Source of the DNA: Streptomyces sp. NBC_01428 | GTDB taxonomy: Bacteria > Actinomycetota > Actinomycetes > Streptomycetales > Streptomycetaceae | Length of the DNA stretch: 64,000 nt | Direction: 5' to 3' | Assembly: GCF_036231965.1 (NCBI RefSeq) | Contig: NZ_CP109499.1 | Location: 868,001 to 932,000, forward strand | In this document: piece after piece, positions 50,783-59,473 of the stretch | Layout: every line of letters starts with the position of its first letter | How positions within the stretch are numbered: the first letter of the stretch is position 1 | Notes under the pieces: generated by a model | The model's database searches: none | Seen by the model: only the letters and a program-made list of their open reading frames with translations | What the model was told of the DNA's origin: nothing | Made by a program: the position numbers and the translations under genes

Positions 50783-51673
50783 GTGCCCATCGACGTCCAC
50801 CAGCACATCTGGCCGCCCGCCTTCGTCGAGCTGCTCAGGGCGCGCGCCGCTCCTCCACGTCTCGACGGCTGGACGCTGCACCTGGAGGGCGAGCCGCCGT
50901 TCGCGGTGGGCCCCGGTGACCACGACGTCGAGGCCCGTGTGCGGCTGGCCGTCGCCGACGGTCTCGACCTCGCCCTGGTGTCGCTGTCCAGCCCGCTGGG
51001 CATCGAACACCTGCCGCCGGCCGAGTCCCTGCCCCTGCTCGACGCCTTTCACACGGGCGCGCTGGCGCTGCCCGCACCGTTCGGCGTCTGGGCCTCCCCC
51101 TGCCTGAGCGCGCCGGACCCCGCCGCGGTGGAGCAGGCACTCCGGCAGGGCTGCGTGGGACTGCAACTCCCGGCCACAGCGCTGCTGGACGCCGTCGGCT
51201 GGCGCACGTGCGCTCCGCTGCTCGACGTGCTGACACGCCTCGACAGACCGCTGTTCGTCCATCCGGGCGCGGCCGTCTCCGCTCCCGGGGTCCCGTCCTG
51301 GTGGGCGGCTCTGGTCCCCTACCAACAGCAGCTGCACAGCGCGTGGTTCGCGTTCCGGGCCTTCGGCCGGGCCCGTCATCCGGGGCTGCGGGTGTGCTTC
51401 GCGGCGCTCGCGGGTCTGGCGCCCCTGCACGGCGAACGGCTCGCGGCGCGGGGCGGCGGGCGCGGCGAGGTCGACTTCGACGTCTTCTACGACACCTCCT
51501 CCTACGGCACCCGCGCCGTGGACGCCTTGGTCCGGGCCGCCGGCATCGACGTCGTCGTGAGCGGGAGCGACCGGCCCTACGCCCCTCCCGTCATCCCCGA
51601 TCTGGGCGCGGACGCCGCCGTCCACGCCCTGCGCACCGTCAACCCCGCCCGCCTGCTGCACGGCCGCGTCTGA
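50783..51673 (+). CDS. amidohydrolase family protein (amidohydrolase 2)
   Basis: The 296-residue TIM-barrel metal hydrolase starts PIDVHQHIWPPAF with the metal-binding DxHxH, then PLFVHPGAAVS (His), and SGSDRPYAPPV (Asp) at the end of the barrel. This is the amidohydrolase_2 (ACMS decarboxylase-like) family, whose members hydrolyse or decarboxylate carboxylated substrates. GTG 50783 has GAGGA 7 nt upstream and lies just before the conserved start; ATG 50732, 17 codons earlier, is an alternative that would begin 3 bp after the operators. It is co-directional with the dioxygenase 37 bp downstream, so probably one operon. Confidence 0.83.
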   Translation: MPIDVHQHIWPPAFVELLRARAAPPRLDGWTLHLEGEPPFAVGPGDHDVEARVRLAVADGLDLALVSLSSPLGIEHLPPAESLPLLDAFHTGALALPAPFGVWASPCLSAPDPAAVEQALRQGCVGLQLPATALLDAVGWRTCAPLLDVLTRLDRPLFVHPGAAVSAPGVPSWWAALVPYQQQLHSAWFAFRAFGRARHPGLRVCFAALAGLAPLHGERLAARGGGRGEVDFDVFYDTSSYGTRAVDALVRAAGIDVVVSGSDRPYAPPVIPDLGADAAVHALRTVNPARLLHGRV

Positions 51674-51710
51674 TCCGCGCGACGGGCCCATCCTGGAAGG
51701 GAACACCGCC

Positions 51711-52211
51711 GTGACGTACTCGTCCCTGCCGGACCGCACGCTCGACAAGCACGAACTCCAGCGGCTCGTCGACGGCCTGGCAGCCCGGCCCGAACTCTGG
51801 CGTGACCAGGTCGCCTTCTCGCACGAGGAGCGGCACTACGCGTCGCTGCACCGCGACGAGTACGTCGACGTCTGGCTGCTGTGCTGGACCCGGCAGAACG
51901 ACACCGGCTGGCACGACCACGACATCTCGGCGGGCGCGGTCCGGGTCGTCCAGGGGGTGCTGAACGAGTCCAACCCCCGGATAGGCGGCCGTCATCTGTC
52001 GGTGGCGGTCGGCGCGGGCGAGTCGTTCTGCTTCGGTCCCGAGCACATCCACCGGCTCACCGGTGCCACCGACGACGCGGTCTCGCTGCACGCCTACTCG
52101 CCGCCGCTGTGGCGCCTGGGGCAGTACGACATCACCGGGGACGGACTCATGCGCCGCATCTCCGTCTCGTACGCCGACGAACTGCGCCCGCTGGACAGCC
52201 CGGCCGCGTGA
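51711..52211 (+). CDS. cysteine dioxygenase family cupin
   Basis: The 166-residue protein shows the type I cysteine dioxygenase cupin: iron ligands His in TGWHDHDISAGAV and in FGPEHIHRLTG, the surrounding strands VWLLCWTRQND and VRVVQGVL, and HAYSPPLWRLGQYD near the end. Bacterial family members oxidise cysteine or related thiols (3-mercaptopropionate, cysteamine) to sulfinates. GTG 51711 has GGAAGGGAA upstream. It probably shares a transcript with the amidohydrolase and falls under the adjacent LacI regulator. Confidence 0.86.
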   Translation: MTYSSLPDRTLDKHELQRLVDGLAARPELWRDQVAFSHEERHYASLHRDEYVDVWLLCWTRQNDTGWHDHDISAGAVRVVQGVLNESNPRIGGRHLSVAVGAGESFCFGPEHIHRLTGATDDAVSLHAYSPPLWRLGQYDITGDGLMRRISVSYADELRPLDSPAA

Positions 52212-52323
52212 AGGAATTCCGCCGGCGGACGCCGGCGGTGGATGCGCGTATTCCCCGCCCTTCACACCGGGATCCCACGCGTTGAGAACCGGTGGCGCCC
52301 CGCGTGACCGCGGCGCGCCATGG

Positions 52324-52935
52324 TCAGCCGCGGGAGGATCTGCCCTGGTCCCGGCGGCCCTGCCGGGGCTGGGGGCGGCCGCGGCCGCCGGAGCGGGACC
52401 GTGACGGTGCCGCGGGTGCGTCACCGCTGTTGAAGCCGGGGCCGCTCGGCGCGCTGAAGCCACCGGGGACCGCGGGCACGGCCGCCGGGGCTCCGGCCGC
52501 AGGGGTCACCGGTGCCGGCGCGACGGGGGTCCTGGTGCGAGGGAGGGCCCGGCCGAGAACGCGGGTGTGGGTCATCAAGGGGGCGCAGGCGGCGCAGACT
52601 TCCATCAGGGTCCACACCTGACCGACGGCCGGGTCGTGCCGCAGGACGAGCAGCACGCTGCCCGCGCAGTGGACCTGGCTGTCCTCGTGGGAGGCGCACT
52701 GTGTCTGCCGGCAGGCACAGGCGGCGTCGGGGTGCACGGTGGCGGCCCGGGCGTGGGCGCCGACATGGGCCTCGGCGAAGCGGCGCAGGGAGGCGAGGTC
52801 GCGGGAGCGCGGCGGCATCGCGCAGGGAGAGGAGCAGGAGACGGACGCCGTGCGGTCACTGTGGCCGGAGATGCGGACGGTCCATGTCCGTCCCGGACGT
52901 CGTGCGGCAGGGCTTTCGGAGTGTGGGAGGTCCAA
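52324..52935 (-). CDS. Cys-rich conserved Streptomyces protein of unknown function
   Basis: The 203-residue protein has a central region with many Cys/His residues (SVSCSSPCAMPPRSRDLASL, AACACRQTQCASH, VHCAGSVLLVLRHDPAVGQVW, EVCAACAPLM) that looks metal-binding, then a Pro/Ala-rich stretch and a basic Arg/Gly tail (GGRGRPQPRQGRR). I recall similar proteins across Streptomyces, but no function. The only non-internal in-frame start is TTG at 52935 without a good ribosome site, so the N-terminus is uncertain. Confidence 0.62.
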   Translation of the reverse strand: MDLPHSESPAARRPGRTWTVRISGHSDRTASVSCSSPCAMPPRSRDLASLRRFAEAHVGAHARAATVHPDAACACRQTQCASHEDSQVHCAGSVLLVLRHDPAVGQVWTLMEVCAACAPLMTHTRVLGRALPRTRTPVAPAPVTPAAGAPAAVPAVPGGFSAPSGPGFNSGDAPAAPSRSRSGGRGRPQPRQGRRDQGRSSRG

Positions 52936-53161
52936 GACCGGCAGTCCTTCGGCAGTGGGGTCTTCGCGCAGGTGCGCACAGGTTCTTTACCCGCGCGGGC
53001 CGGTCCGTCATCCACCGGTGGGCCACGAGCGTCATCGAATCTGTGAACGACGACGTGCGCGGGCCCGGACTTCTGTCGTGCGGGGCTGCGATCTTCCCAC
53101 AGCGGCGCATCGGAGATCTTCGACCCGCCTGGGGCCTTCGGAGGATATCTCCCGGCGCGCG

Positions 53162-53419
53162 TCAGCGCTTCGGGCGGCCGCCCGTGATCCGGTCCCACCA
53201 GGAACGGGTGGCGCCGAAACCGGTCTCGTGGGTCCAGACGTGAGTACAGGACGGACACTGCAGATGGAGCAGGCTTCCAGTGGTGGAGAGCAGGTAGCGC
53301 CAGTGTTCCGAGCACGACCGACGCTGCTCGCACGACGCGCACCCTCGGTTGTCCGCGCAGTTCGGGCAGGTCACCCAGGCACGACGCCCGACGTCCGCCT
53401 GGGGATCAAGCGGCAGCAC
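53162..53419 (-). CDS. 85-residue zinc-ribbon-like protein
   Basis: This small protein has paired Cys motifs CPNC, CASC and CPSC plus CSEHW (with His) around the segment RYLLSTTGSLLHLQCP, compatible with one or two structural zinc sites. It ends in a basic tail GGRPKR. Similar short proteins occur beside DUF-type partners in Streptomyces; function unknown. GTG 53419 overlaps the end of the upstream gene by 14 nt, indicating translational coupling. Confidence 0.65.
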   Translation of the reverse strand: MLPLDPQADVGRRAWVTCPNCADNRGCASCEQRRSCSEHWRYLLSTTGSLLHLQCPSCTHVWTHETGFGATRSWWDRITGGRPKR

Positions 53420-53711
53420 GGCCGTCTCCGCGCCGCGGCAGCACTCCGGCCGCGACGAGATCGTCGTACACGCGCTGCTGTTCCTCGTCGAGGCCGGAGT
53501 AGAGGAGGGCGCGGGCGGCCTCCTCGCCCCGCAGCGCCTCGATCGGATCCCAGTCGGGACCGAGCGCGGTCAGGACCTGGGCCTGCCGCAGGACCTCGTG
53601 CGCGGTGAGGTCGACAGTGAAGTCCACCAGTTCGAGGGGTGCCGACCTGTCGGCGCCGCCCGTGGGTGATCCGTCGCGGTCCTGGGGCGTGGGGGACGTA
53701 TGGGGATCCAT
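53406..53711 (-). CDS. 101-residue conserved small protein
   Basis: After a polar 30-residue N-terminus the conserved part is LELVDFTVDLTAHEVLRQAQ, then LGPDWDPIEALRGEEAARAL and YSGLDEEQQRVYDDLVAAGV, ending RRGDGRAAA: a helical cytoplasmic protein of unknown function, repeatedly seen in Streptomyces. ATG 53711 is preceded by TAAGTT ending 7 nt upstream and no ribosome site, so the transcript is probably leaderless. The zinc-ribbon gene overlaps its 3' end. Confidence 0.66.
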   Translation of the reverse strand: MDPHTSPTPQDRDGSPTGGADRSAPLELVDFTVDLTAHEVLRQAQVLTALGPDWDPIEALRGEEAARALLYSGLDEEQQRVYDDLVAAGVLPRRGDGRAAA

Positions 53712-53911
53712 GGGACACAACTTAGGTATGCCTTCTTTGCGGGGACAAGGGGAGGTGGGCGAAGTCACAGCAGGTCAGGCGGCAGGACACCGTCCGCCGC
53801 ACCTCCGCGACCTGTGCGCTCTTTACGTAGCCCACACATTCCTGTCACCTCGCGGTCACACGCTCGATATGCTCCTGGAGCTTCATCCGCACCACTGAGG
53901 GGGGAATCCTC

Positions 53912-54412
53912 ATGCGTATTCGTGCTGCCCTGGCAGTCACCGCCGCCGCTGCCGGGACGTTCGCGGCCGTCGCCGCCGCTCCGGCGCAGGCCGTCACCGA
54001 GTACTCGTCCGCGCTGAAGGTCAAGGGCGTGCAGTACGACGCTCCGGGCCGGGACTCCAACAGCTGCTCCACGGGCAACACCCGGAGTGAGTACCTAACG
54101 ATCAAGAACTACTCGTCCAGCGCGACGGTGAACCTGAAGGGCTACGTCGTCAAGGACGCCGTGGGCACCACCTTCACGTTCCCGTCGAACCACTACCTCC
54201 AGCCCGGGGACTACATCAAGCTCCGCGGCGGACACGGCACCGACTCGGACGCGAACAACGTCGTCTACCGCCAGAACTGCAACTTCCTCTGGAACAACGA
54301 CAAGGACACCATCTACCTGTACAAGCCGTCCGGCGCCCGCGCCGACGTGCACACGTACAGCGCGTCGTCCAACGACCGCGACGGCAACGGGTACATCACG
54401 TACCACGGCTGA
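53912..54412 (+). CDS. exported lamin-tail-domain protein
   Basis: The 166-residue protein has a Sec signal (MRIRAALAVTAAAAGTFAAV) and an LTD (lamin tail) immunoglobulin-like fold: ALKVKGVQYDAPG, RSEYLTIKNYSSSATVNLKG, YVVKDAVGTTFTFPS, LQPGDYIKLRGG and NFLWNNDKDTIYLYKPSG. Bacterial LTD proteins occur on secreted nucleases or alone on the cell surface; no nuclease is attached here. ATG 53912 follows GAGGGGGGAA. It is monocistronic with a perfect terminator. Confidence 0.86.
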   Translation: MRIRAALAVTAAAAGTFAAVAAAPAQAVTEYSSALKVKGVQYDAPGRDSNSCSTGNTRSEYLTIKNYSSSATVNLKGYVVKDAVGTTFTFPSNHYLQPGDYIKLRGGHGTDSDANNVVYRQNCNFLWNNDKDTIYLYKPSGARADVHTYSASSNDRDGNGYITYHG

Positions 54413-54420
54413 TACGCCTG

Positions 54421-54456
54421 TGGGAACGCTGTCCCGCACGCGGGACAGCGTTCCCA
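54421..54456 (+). terminator. hairpin terminator after lamin-tail gene
   Basis: 16-bp perfect arms (TGGGAACGCTGTCCCG left) around the loop CACG, 9 nt after the stop. Confidence 0.88.
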
Positions 54457-54694
54457 GGGTTCGTGAAAGGGACGGCCTCGGGCGTGCCGCGACACAGCGG
54501 CGCGGCCGGGCCGTCCCTGTCACATGTCCGCGATCGGACCAGGACTCGTATCCGCGGTCGAAATCAGGGGTTTGGCGTATTTCCACGAGCTGACAGGCCT
54601 GTTCCAGGGGTTCGGGGGCAAACGGCGGTGGACCCGGGAGGAGCGCCCGACCGGGTCGAAGCCAGCCGCACTGCGCTGACCCTGGGAGTCCCTG

Positions 54695-56446
54695 ATGCCT
54701 ACGACCGTGCCGGACAGATCCGCCGGAACCACCGGCGCCCGAGCGGAGGACGCGCGACCCACCCGCTCGTTCACCATGCCCCGGGGCACCGGCAAGACCG
54801 CCGCACGCATCGGTGTGCTGACCGTCTGCCAGGCGGCCCTGATGGTGGGGATCGGTCTTCTCATCACCGGTCCCGCCAAGGGCCTGTGGCCGCTGACGGT
54901 CGAGGACAACGTCAACGAGGGCTTCGAGAACGTCCGTACGGGCACTTTCAACACTCTGTCCTTCATCGCCTCGGAGGCCGGCAACACCCTCACGGTCGTC
55001 ATCGGCACACTGCTGGCCTGCCTGGGCCTGATCCTGATACCTCGACTGCCGATGTGGCGTCAGGCCGTCTTCCTGGCCGTCGGGGTCTCCCTCCAGTCCC
55101 TGGTGTTCCTGGTGATCACCATGTCGGTGGACCGCCACCGGCCCGAGGTGGACCGCCTCGACGCCTCGCCGCCCACCTCCAGCTACACCTCCGGTCACAC
55201 CGGTGCGGCGACCGCCCTGTACGCGGGTCTCTCGGTGATCGTGCTGTCCCGCATGCGGGGGCCCTGGCGCAAGGTTGTGGGCGGACTTCTACTGCTCCTG
55301 CCCCTGATCGTGGCCTTCGCCCGTCTCTACCGGGGCATGCACCACCCCACGGACGTCCTGGGCGGTATGGCCAACGGTGGGCTGTCCCTGCTGATCGTCG
55401 GCCGGGCCCTGTTCGTCGACAAGTCCGTGGCGGCGCCGCCCGCCAAGGCCACCGTCCCGGCCGCCCGTGCCGCCGACGAGGGGCATGAGGAGCGCCAGGC
55501 CGGCACCACCGCCGTGATCGTCAATCCCACCGTCACCGATGCCGCCGCACGCGAGGAACTCCGGGAGACCCTGGAGCGGCACGGCCACCGCGACCCGGTG
55601 TTCATCGAGACCACCGCCGATGACCCGGGCGCAGGACAGGCCACCCGCGCGATCCGCGAGGGCGCGACTGTCGTCGTCGTGTGCGGCGGTGACGGAACCG
55701 TCCGCGCGGTCGCCGACGCGATGGCCGGCAGCGACGTCCCGCTGGCCATCGTCCCCAGCGGCACGGGCAACCTGCTGGCCCGCAACCTGGGGCTGCCGCT
55801 CGCCTCCACAGCGGCGCTCGAGGCAGCACTGAGCGGCCGGCCGCACCGACTCGACCTGGGCCACATCGAGGGCGACGATCTCCAGGGCACCCACTTCACC
55901 GCCATGGCCGGTGCCGGCCTCGACGCGGCGATGATGGAACACACCGACCCGCGCGCCAAGGCCCACCTGGGCTGGCCGGCCTACGTCCTGGCCGGTGTCG
56001 GCACCCTGCGGACCCCCCGGATGCGCCTGACGGTCCGACTGGACGACGCGCCCGCCTTCAGCCGTACGGCCCGCATGGTGCTCGTCGGCAACGTGGGTAC
56101 GGTGCAGGCAGGGGTGACCCTGCTCCCGGACGCCCAGCCCGACGACGGCCTGCTCGACCTGCTCGTCCTGGACCCCCGTGGCCCCGGCGGCTGGATTCGC
56201 GCCGTGAGCACCCTGATGCGGCGCCCCGGTACATCCGCCGGGACCGCCCCGCGGACCCTTGCGACCGGTGACGACTCCGGGAAGGGCGTGCCGGTGGAGT
56301 TCTTCACGTTCAAGCGCGCCGACATCACCTTCGACACACCGCAGTCGCGGGAACTCGACGGCGATCCGGTCGGCCCTGGCCGCCGTATCACCGCCGAGGT
56401 CCGCCCGGGCGCGCTGACCGTTCTGCTGCCGCCGCGGGAGAAGTGA
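54695..56446 (+). CDS. PAP2 phosphatase fused to diacylglycerol kinase domain
   Basis: The 583-residue bifunctional membrane enzyme. Residues about 35-240 are a PAP2 phosphatase with six hydrophobic helices and the motifs VDRHRPEVDRL, SYTSGHTGAA (Thr for Pro in PSGH) and ARLYRGMHHPTDVLGG. Residues about 270-583 are a DAGK/sphingosine-kinase-type catalytic domain with VCGGDGTVRAVADAM and VPSGTGNLLARNLGLP. One half dephosphorylates lipid phosphates and the other phosphorylates diacylglycerol-like lipids, suggesting a lipid recycling role. ATG 54695 has GGGAG. The stop overlaps the next gene (TGATG). Confidence 0.88.
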   Translation: MPTTVPDRSAGTTGARAEDARPTRSFTMPRGTGKTAARIGVLTVCQAALMVGIGLLITGPAKGLWPLTVEDNVNEGFENVRTGTFNTLSFIASEAGNTLTVVIGTLLACLGLILIPRLPMWRQAVFLAVGVSLQSLVFLVITMSVDRHRPEVDRLDASPPTSSYTSGHTGAATALYAGLSVIVLSRMRGPWRKVVGGLLLLLPLIVAFARLYRGMHHPTDVLGGMANGGLSLLIVGRALFVDKSVAAPPAKATVPAARAADEGHEERQAGTTAVIVNPTVTDAAAREELRETLERHGHRDPVFIETTADDPGAGQATRAIREGATVVVVCGGDGTVRAVADAMAGSDVPLAIVPSGTGNLLARNLGLPLASTAALEAALSGRPHRLDLGHIEGDDLQGTHFTAMAGAGLDAAMMEHTDPRAKAHLGWPAYVLAGVGTLRTPRMRLTVRLDDAPAFSRTARMVLVGNVGTVQAGVTLLPDAQPDDGLLDLLVLDPRGPGGWIRAVSTLMRRPGTSAGTAPRTLATGDDSGKGVPVEFFTFKRADITFDTPQSRELDGDPVGPGRRITAEVRPGALTVLLPPREK

Positions 56447-57399
56447 TGGGTACGGCCACCAAGGTCCCGGTGACACGGGACATGAGCGGCGAGGAACTGT
56501 CCGCCGACGAGGCGCTGGCGTCTTTGCGCCGCTACGGCGGCTGGCCGCTGCTGCGCGATTCCTTCATCCGGTTCCGCTACGCCGACGGGTTCAGCCACTC
56601 GCGGGCGCTCGCACTCCAGACCGTGCTGGCGGTGATCCCGCTCGCCATCGCGTTCGTCGGGCTCTCCACCACCCTGCACACCGAGAACATCGGCCGGGTG
56701 GCCGAACTGACCATCCACCGGCTCGCCGCCGGACCCAGCGCGGAGGTCGTCGACGACGCACTGCAACGCAGCCGGCACAAGGCGGGCGACGGCGCGGCGG
56801 TCGCCCTCTGGTTCGGCGCGGTGTTCTCGGTGGTCAACGTGACCACGGCAATGTGCCAGATAGAGCGCGGCGCCAACCGGATCTACGGCAACGAGCGTGA
56901 CCGGGTCTTCCATCAGAAGTACCTGCGTGGCCTTGCCATGTCGCTGAGTGCCGGGATCCCGCTCGGCCTCGGATTCATCATCATGGTGGCCGGCGGTGAT
57001 CTGGCGTCCTCCGTCGTGGCGGTCTACCACCTCGACGGGGGTGCCAAGACGGCCTGGGAGATCATCCGCTGGCCGCTCGGGCTGCTCCTCGCCCTCATCT
57101 CGGCGAGCGCGATCTTCCGCCGCTCGCCGCGCCGTCAGCAGCCCGGGTACACCTGGCTGGCCTTCGGAGCCGCCGTGTATCTGGTGCTGTGGACCGCGCT
57201 GACCTGGGTACTCAGCCTGTACCTGGACATCAGCGGTTCCTTCGACACCGTCTACGGCCCGCTCAGTGCCTTCATGTCGCTGGTGCTGTGGGCCTACCTG
57301 ACGTCCATTGCCCTGTTCCTCGGACTGTCCTTCGCCGCACAGCTGGAGGCCTCGCGGGCCCGGCGCCCCGGTCCGATCCAATCCGACCCGGGAGTCTGA
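56446..57399 (+). CDS. YihY/BrkB family membrane protein
   Basis: The 317-residue protein has a YihY/virulence factor BrkB core with about six membrane helices: FIRFRYADGFSHSRALALQT, VLAVIPLAIAFVGLS, WFGAVFSVVNVTTAM, GLAMSLSAGIPLGLGFIIMV, LGLLLALISASAIFR, AFMSLVLWAYLTSIALFLG. The family is sometimes proposed as lipid or solute transporters; function is not established. Its ATG overlaps the fusion enzyme's stop (TGATG) and its own stop overlaps the following PAP2 gene the same way, so the three are one translationally coupled operon. Confidence 0.87.
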   Translation: MGTATKVPVTRDMSGEELSADEALASLRRYGGWPLLRDSFIRFRYADGFSHSRALALQTVLAVIPLAIAFVGLSTTLHTENIGRVAELTIHRLAAGPSAEVVDDALQRSRHKAGDGAAVALWFGAVFSVVNVTTAMCQIERGANRIYGNERDRVFHQKYLRGLAMSLSAGIPLGLGFIIMVAGGDLASSVVAVYHLDGGAKTAWEIIRWPLGLLLALISASAIFRRSPRRQQPGYTWLAFGAAVYLVLWTALTWVLSLYLDISGSFDTVYGPLSAFMSLVLWAYLTSIALFLGLSFAAQLEASRARRPGPIQSDPGV

Positions 57400-58184
57400 T
57401 GCCCGTGCGTGTCGCCGTCCGCACCCTCCGAGAACGCCGCCGCCGTGAGGCAGACCGCAGGTTCGGCGCCCGGCTTCTCGGCGCCACCGCCGTCGCCGCC
57501 GTCGCCGCCGTACCCTTCGGTCTGCTCCTGGTTCTGGTGGAGGGGCGGTGGCAGCCCCTGCGCCGACTGGACTCCGGCGCGGCGCACTCGCTGCACACCA
57601 CCGCCCTGGACCACCCGGCGTGGACGAGCACCCTGCGGTTCCTGTCCGACTGGGTGTGGGACCCCACGACGTTGCGCGTGGCCGTCTTCGTCCTGACCGT
57701 GTGGCTGCTGTACCGCCGGGCGTGGCGGCTCGCCGCCTGGTCCGCCGTCACGGCGGTGGCCGGCGGGGTCATCGGGCTGCTGGTGAAGACCATCGTGGAG
57801 CGGGCGCGCCCGTCCCTGGAGGATCCGGTGGCGCAGGCCCCGGGGTTCTCCTTCCCCTCCGGCCACGCCATGACCGCCACCACCTCGTTCGCCATCGGGC
57901 TGCTGGTCCTGCTGCCGATGGTGCCGCGGGCGTGGAGGGCGGTCTGCTGGTGGGTGGCGGGACTGTCCGTGATCGGCGTCGGTTTCACCCGGGTCGCGCT
58001 GGGCGTGCACTGGTTCAGTGACGTGGTGGGCGGCTGGCTCCTCGGACTCGCCGTGGTCGCGCTCACCGCCTGGGCCTTCGAGGCCTGGCGCGCCGACGCG
58101 GGCCGCGGTCATGCCGACGTGAGCGGGGGCCTGGAGCCCGAACTGACCCAGAAGCACCCGGAACCGGAGCCGGGGCGGCGCTGA
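57399..58184 (+). CDS. PAP2 family lipid phosphatase
   Basis: The 261-residue membrane protein has about six helices and the phosphatase signature in order: VKTIVERARPSLED (KX6RP), FSFPSGHAMTATTS (PSGH) and TRVALGVHWFSDVVGG (SRX5HX3D-type). It dephosphorylates a lipid phosphate or undecaprenyl pyrophosphate at the outer membrane face. It is the last gene of the three-gene operon; unlike the PAP2 half of the first gene, it keeps a canonical PSGH. A strong terminator follows. Confidence 0.88.
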   Translation: MPVRVAVRTLRERRRREADRRFGARLLGATAVAAVAAVPFGLLLVLVEGRWQPLRRLDSGAAHSLHTTALDHPAWTSTLRFLSDWVWDPTTLRVAVFVLTVWLLYRRAWRLAAWSAVTAVAGGVIGLLVKTIVERARPSLEDPVAQAPGFSFPSGHAMTATTSFAIGLLVLLPMVPRAWRAVCWWVAGLSVIGVGFTRVALGVHWFSDVVGGWLLGLAVVALTAWAFEAWRADAGRGHADVSGGLEPELTQKHPEPEPGRR

Positions 58185-58195
58185 AGGCCATGACT

Positions 58196-58232
58196 GAGGG
58201 GCGGCGGGCGCAGCATGCGCCCGCCGCCCCTC
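58196..58232 (+). terminator. hairpin terminator of the PAP2-BrkB operon
   Basis: 17-bp perfect arms (GAGGGGCGGCGGGCGCA left) with a 3-nt loop, 12 nt after the stop. Confidence 0.87.
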
Positions 58233-58302
58233 GCATGTCCCGACAGCCACGTGTCCCGACGGCCCGCCCCTCGCGTGCCCAGCGGTCGGCCCGATCTCGG
58301 GA

Positions 58303-58557
58303 TCAGCGACGCGGGTGCCCCTGCTCCGGATCACCTTCGGGGGTCTGCCATCCGTCGCCGCGCTGGGCGGGGTCGGCCGTACCGTGCGGCATCTGCGCCG
58401 GGTCTTGCACCGGCGTGGAGATCTGCCGCCGGGCGGAGCGTCGGCTGCCGACGAAGAACGCGACCAGGAGCCCCACGACGATCACGACTCCCGCCACGAT
58501 CAGCCACAGGGCGCCGGTGGAGGACGCGGCCAGAGTGGTTTCTGCTGCATTGATCAT
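58303..58557 (-). CDS. 84-residue single-helix membrane protein (DUF6479-like)
   Basis: The protein begins MINAAETTLAASS, has one hydrophobic helix (ALWLIVAGVVIVVGLLVAFF), then a basic stop-transfer GSRRSARR and a Pro/Gln/Asp-rich tail. This is the layout of the small DUF6479 family of Streptomyces; function unknown. ATG 58557 has a weak GGGG site. It stands alone, convergent with the PAP2 operon. Confidence 0.7.
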   Translation of the reverse strand: MINAAETTLAASSTGALWLIVAGVVIVVGLLVAFFVGSRRSARRQISTPVQDPAQMPHGTADPAQRGDGWQTPEGDPEQGHPRR

Positions 58558-59062
58558 GCGGTCCGGGTACCCCTACCGGAGGGGAATCATCACGTACGGC
58601 GGTCACGGCACCCGTCTGGCCGACCTGGGCCCGTCCGAGGAAGGAGCGGCGCCGTCCCGGCCGCTGCGGGGGGGGTTCCGCGAAGGAATGGCACCTGCCG
58701 GGCCGGACTCAGCTCAGCGCGAGTCTGCCCAAGGCACACCGGTGCCGGGCCTGTCAGGCGATACGCGCTACAGGCACTCGCTCCGACAGGTCGAGGCCAA
58801 CTCGACCGCGCGACGGCATCGTTTCGCCAGTTCACTCTCCGAGAGCTGCGGCGGCGGTGCGTCTTGCCCATCATCGGGCGCCGGATCGTGGCATCGCCGG
58901 TGGCGAGCGAGTTCTGCAATCCCGCGCCAGGCAGCGGGAGTTCGGCAAACACACGCAGACTCTCGCTCCGCCAGGCCCGACCGGAAGACCCTATGCGCCC
59001 CACGCTTCGGGGCAGGGCCTGCCTCAAGGTCCGGCTCATGAGGCTTGTGGCAAGATCGCGGC
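58558..59062. other. 505-bp stretch without a recognised gene
   Basis: Frames exist on both strands, but none has normal third-codon bias, a ribosome site and a recognisable motif at once. GC is a little lower than in neighbours. The DNA may be a decayed gene or a long promoter region for the VOC gene. No repeat or att-like sequence was found. Confidence 0.45.
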
Positions 59063-59473
59063 ATGCTTCGACTCACAGACTTCATCATCGACTGCCCGGA
59101 CACGATGAAGCTGGCGGCCTTCTACTCCGAGGTGACGGGAATCCCCGTCAAGGAGGACAGTAACGAGAACTGGGCCGGTATCCAGCTCGGCCAGATCGAA
59201 CTGGCCTTCATCCAGGTGGATGACTACCGCGCCCCGCGGTGGCCGGACAGCGAACACCCCAAGCAGTTCCACCTCGACTTCGAGGTCGATGCCATGGAGG
59301 CCGAACACAGCCGCGTCCTGGCCCTCGGCGCGACCCTGCAGCGGGACTGCACCGACCCCGACGGCTACGGCTTCCGGGTCTACACCGACCCCATCGGCCA
59401 CCCCTTCTGCCTCTGCCGCAACAAGGGAGTCATCTGGACCGATCAGGGGCCTGTCTGGACGAAGCGCGACTAA
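59063..59473 (+). CDS. VOC/glyoxalase family protein
   Basis: The 136-residue protein shows the paired beta-alpha-beta-beta-beta VOC fold: LTDFIIDCPDTMKLAAFY, SEVTGIPVKED, IELAFIQVDDY, KQFHLDFEVDAMEAEHSRVL, LGATLQRDC and GYGFRVYTDPIGHPFCLC, with His in FHLDF and Glu/His pattern usual for metal-binding members. It could be a glyoxalase, dioxygenase or resistance protein. ATG 59063 has no ribosome site; CAAGAT ends 6 nt upstream, so it is probably leaderless. Confidence 0.84.
   Translation: MLRLTDFIIDCPDTMKLAAFYSEVTGIPVKEDSNENWAGIQLGQIELAFIQVDDYRAPRWPDSEHPKQFHLDFEVDAMEAEHSRVLALGATLQRDCTDPDGYGFRVYTDPIGHPFCLCRNKGVIWTDQGPVWTKRD

Noticed and set aside
58768..59103. Minus-strand frame before the VOC gene as a possible transposase remnant
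   Set aside because: A short Arg-rich helix-like piece (SESELAKRCRRAVELA) was suggestive, but no transposase motif, inverted repeats or target duplication could be found.
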